Source: JBFEUI01 sp041547565
GTDB taxonomy: Bacteria; Pseudomonadota; Gammaproteobacteria; Thiohalomonadales; Thiohalomonadaceae
Direction: 5' to 3'
Assembly: GCA_041547565.1 (NCBI GenBank)
Contig: JBFEUI010000053.1
Location: 1-17,391, forward strand
Length of the DNA stretch: 17,391 bases
In this document: positions 15,177 to 17,391 of the stretch, in pieces
Position numbering within the stretch: position 1 is the first letter of the stretch
Layout: every line of letters begins with the position of its first letter
Made by a program: the position numbers and the translations under genes
The notes under the pieces: model-generated
Told to the model about the DNA's origin: nothing
Seen by the model: the letters and a program-made list of their open reading frames with translations, nothing else
Databases searched by the model: none

Positions 15177-16202
15177 ATGGCGAAACGTAGACTCACTCGC
15201 CAACAGTCGTGGCGCATCAGGAAGATCCAGCAGGAACGGCTGGAACGGGCCCGCCGCAAGCAGGACCAGATGCTCGACGGCATCGACGAACAGAAACTGG
15301 GAGCCGAACAAAGCGGACTGGTGATCGCCAATTACGGTGCCAGCCTGGATATCGAGGCGGCCGCGGGTGACATCCACCGCTGTTCACTGCGCCAGAATAT
15401 AGAACCGCTGGTGGTCGGTGACCGTGTCATCTGGCAGGCCGCCGGAGACGACTCAGGCGTTGTCACCGCCCTCATTCCGCGCCACACGCTGCTGGCCCGC
15501 CCCGACCGTTTCGCCAACATGCGGCCACTGGCGGCAAACATCGATCAAATCCTGATCGTTGCCGCCCCCAGGCCCATGTACAACACCGACCTCATCGACC
15601 AGTACCTGGTGGCGGCAGAGGTAACCGGCGTCCAGCCCGTGCTGTTGCTCAACAAGATTGACCTGCTGGATACGACCGAGCGCAAGCGCATTGACGAGGA
15701 GCTGGTGCTTTACCGGACACTGGGCTATCCCGTCATTCATGCCAGCACCCTCGCCCGTCACGGCATGGATGAACTTACCGCGGCACTCAGCGGCAAGATC
15801 AGCGTCTTCGCCGGGCAGTCCGGCGTCGGCAAGTCCTCGCTGATCAAGGCCCTGCTGCCGGAGTCAGAAATTGTCATCGGCGACCTCTCCGAACGCACCG
15901 GCCTCGGTCAGCACACCACCAGCGCCTCCCGCCTCTACCACCTGCCAAACGGCGGTTCGTTGATCGACTCGCCTGGCGTCAGGGAATTTCGGCTATGGAA
16001 ACTCGACGAGCAGGAACTGGCGCAAGGTTTCGTCGAATTCCGCCCGCTGCTCGGTCACTGCCGCTTTCGCGACTGCCGCCACAACAACGAGCCGGGCTGT
16101 GCGATATTGGCCGCGGTTGAGGATGGGGCGATCAGCCGGCAGCGGCTGGAGAGTTTTTACCGAATTCGCGACGGGCTGGAAACAGATTCACAACAGTATT
16201 GA
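15177..16202 (+). CDS. rsgA: Ribosome small-subunit-dependent GTPase RsgA
   Basis: RsgA is a circularly permuted GTPase that acts late in 30S ribosome subunit maturation. The product has 341 residues. A basic N-terminal extension (1-30) precedes an OB-fold domain (about 45-105). The G motifs follow in permuted order: G4 NKID (159-162), G1 GQSGVGKS (213-220) and G3 DSPG (264-267). The C-terminal zinc-binding knuckle is C295, C300, H302 and C308. The ATG at 15177 lies 23 bp after the cytochrome stop. No Shine-Dalgarno is visible, so translation is probably weak or coupled. It converges with motB. Its adjacency to orn and motAB recalls the Pseudomonas neighbourhood. Confidence 0.98.
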   Translation: MAKRRLTRQQSWRIRKIQQERLERARRKQDQMLDGIDEQKLGAEQSGLVIANYGASLDIEAAAGDIHRCSLRQNIEPLVVGDRVIWQAAGDDSGVVTALIPRHTLLARPDRFANMRPLAANIDQILIVAAPRPMYNTDLIDQYLVAAEVTGVQPVLLLNKIDLLDTTERKRIDEELVLYRTLGYPVIHASTLARHGMDELTAALSGKISVFAGQSGVGKSSLIKALLPESEIVIGDLSERTGLGQHTTSASRLYHLPNGGSLIDSPGVREFRLWKLDEQELAQGFVEFRPLLGHCRFRDCRHNNEPGCAILAAVEDGAISRQRLESFYRIRDGLETDSQQY

Positions 16203-16206
16203 GTAA

Positions 16207-16237
16207 CGGGGAGCGTGTGGACAGGATGGGCTCCCCG
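16207..16237. terminator. Stem-loop after rsgA, possible terminator
   Basis: A perfect 8-bp inverted repeat CGGGGAGC (16207-16214) and GCTCCCCG (16230-16237) with a 15-nt loop, starting 5 bases after the rsgA stop in the 85-bp gap to convergent motB. No clear U-tract follows on the plus strand (CTTCCTGCC), so intrinsic termination is uncertain. Confidence 0.4.
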
Positions 16238-16287
16238 CTTCCTGCCATGCGTTGCTTTGTTAATAATCAGCCCCCGCCGAACACCCG

Positions 16288-17391
16288 TTATTCAGGCGGC
16301 GGCCCCAGCAACCGCTGCAGCGCCGACTCCAGGTCCTCTTCGACCGCATCAGCCTCACCCTCGGCCGCCGGCGGGGATTCGCGCTTCGGCGCATCCTGCT
16401 CAATCTGCGGCAATACCGGCAAGGCAGGCAGTTCAATCACCTGCGGGGCAGCTTCCTCGCCGGCTTGCGCTGCAGTTTCCTCGCCAGCCTGCGAGGCTGG
16501 TTCAGGCGGTGTTTCAGCCGGGGGCGCCGGCGTTTCCGCCACAGGCGTCTCGGTCAGCCCGGGCTCAGCCGCAACCGGTTCCGGCTCTGTTTCATCCAGC
16601 AACCCGATGGCACGCTCGGTCGCCTTGTTCAACACAATGATGCTGATGCGCCGGTTGATCGGGTCGTAGGGGTCCTCCTTGTTGAACAGCACCGAGGAGG
16701 CGAGCCCCACCACGCGGCCCACCTGTGCCTCATCGATGCCGCCGACAACCAGTTCCCGGCGCGCGGCATTGGAACGATCGGCAGAGAGCTCCCAGTTGCT
16801 GTAGCCGACCCGCCCGGCGCCGAACGGCCGGGCATCGGTGTGACCGGCCACGCTGAGGTGATTGGGAACGGTGGCCAGGGTCTTGGCCAGTTCATGCAGG
16901 ATCACAGCGGTATACGACTTGAGGTGGCTGCTGCCCAGGTCGAACATCGGACGCTTCTCCTCGTCGACGATCTGGATGCGCAGGCCCTCGCTGGTGATAT
17001 CCAGCAACAACTGGTCCTTGAAATCCTTCAGGGAGGGCGTGCTCTCTATCTGCTCCTTGAGCTTGCGCATCAAATCATCAAGCTGCGCCTGCTCCTGGAT
17101 GCGTTCGGCCAGTTCTTCGGCCGACAGCTCCGGTACTGCCGAGGGCGGCTGGTGCAGCGGTTCGCCCTCACCCCGCGGCATCTCCAGCGAACCACCCATA
17201 TCGATCATGCTGGTGCTGGCCCCCCCTGCCGCCTCCACCGCACTGGGCGCCTCAAATACCTCGGAGATCCCCGCTAGGGTATCCACATCAACCGAACCGA
17301 GCAGCCACATCAACAGGAAGAAGGCCATCATGGCGGTCACAAAATCGGCATAGGCAACCTTCCAGGCGCCGCCATGGTGGCCGTGCCCGTG
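16288..17391 (-). CDS. motB: Flagellar motor stator protein MotB, 5' end outside the window
   Basis: MotB anchors the stator to peptidoglycan and, with MotA, conducts the ions that drive rotation. The frame is open to base 17391 and its beginning is missing. The first visible residues, HGHGHHGGAWKVAYADFVTA, are the MotB start region. The essential ion-binding aspartate is in YADF (codon 17346-17344), followed by the membrane helix MMAFFLLMWLLGS. The OmpA-like peptidoglycan-binding domain has LSVAGHTDARP, NWELSADRSNAARREL and NRRISIIVL. After it comes an unusual tail of about 100 residues rich in Pro, Ala and Glu (DNA 16590-16288). A GTG at 17340 could be mistaken for a start but lies inside the membrane helix. 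MotA should lie just outside the window. Confidence 0.96.
   Translation of the reverse strand, partial: HGHGHHGGAWKVAYADFVTAMMAFFLLMWLLGSVDVDTLAGISEVFEAPSAVEAAGGASTSMIDMGGSLEMPRGEGEPLHQPPSAVPELSAEELAERIQEQAQLDDLMRKLKEQIESTPSLKDFKDQLLLDITSEGLRIQIVDEEKRPMFDLGSSHLKSYTAVILHELAKTLATVPNHLSVAGHTDARPFGAGRVGYSNWELSADRSNAARRELVVGGIDEAQVGRVVGLASSVLFNKEDPYDPINRRISIIVLNKATERAIGLLDETEPEPVAAEPGLTETPVAETPAPPAETPPEPASQAGEETAAQAGEEAAPQVIELPALPVLPQIEQDAPKRESPPAAEGEADAVEEDLESALQRLLGPPPE

Noticed and set aside
17338..17340. GTG as the start codon of motB
   Set aside because: The frame continues upstream to the window edge and encodes conserved MotB residues, including the essential aspartate. The GTG is an internal valine codon.
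1..17391. Mobile element, CRISPR array, phage defence or secretion island
   Set aside because: All genes are identifiable motility or housekeeping genes in an established order, with no transposase, integrase, repeat-spacer array, tRNA or abrupt composition change seen by eye.

Overview
The window is chromosomal DNA from a motile, probably polarly flagellated gammaproteobacterium with GC-rich coding sequence. The evidence is the gene order fliLMNOPQR-flhB-flhA-flhF-fleN-fliA-cheY-cheZ-cheA, the FlhF/FleN pair that sets flagellar place and number, a CheZ phosphatase, and a sigma-54-type promoter ahead of fliL. This order is the one I know from Pseudomonas, Vibrio and Shewanella. The genus cannot be named from the sequence. 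I see no mobile element, CRISPR array, tRNA or rRNA, and no gap between genes longer than about 190 bases.

Positions 1-12694 form one leftward (minus-strand) block, which I read as two transcription units. The first, fliL to flhB (12694 down to 7335), encodes the basal-body protein FliL, the C-ring switch proteins FliM and FliN, and the export gate FliO/P/Q/R/FlhB. A good sigma-54-like promoter lies just upstream of fliL. The second starts at flhA (7215), which has its own 119-bp leader. That leader holds a weaker sigma-54-like element and a possible FleQ-like operator. The unit continues through flhF, fleN and fliA into cheY, cheZ and the first 266 codons of cheA, which leaves the window on the left. 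Junctions are tight, with ATGA overlaps at fliO/fliP and fleN/fliA.

Positions 12878-17391 hold a second neighbourhood. It has orn (minus), then a rightward trio of a Ste24-type M48 protease, a small monohaem cytochrome c and rsgA, and then motB (minus), whose 5' end leaves the window on the right. Orn, rsgA and motAB are also neighbours in Pseudomonas. Here that neighbourhood directly abuts the flagellar cluster.

The genes fit together as follows. MotB is half of the stator. FliM/FliN are the rotor switch. FliO-R, FlhA and FlhB export the filament parts. FlhF/FleN control position and number. FliA switches on late genes. CheA, CheY and CheZ form the phosphorelay that sets rotation direction. 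I found no new stand-alone system. The most interesting signal is a repeated acidic-amphipathic motif in the CheA linker. It resembles the CheY-binding peptides of FliM and CheZ encoded in the same window.
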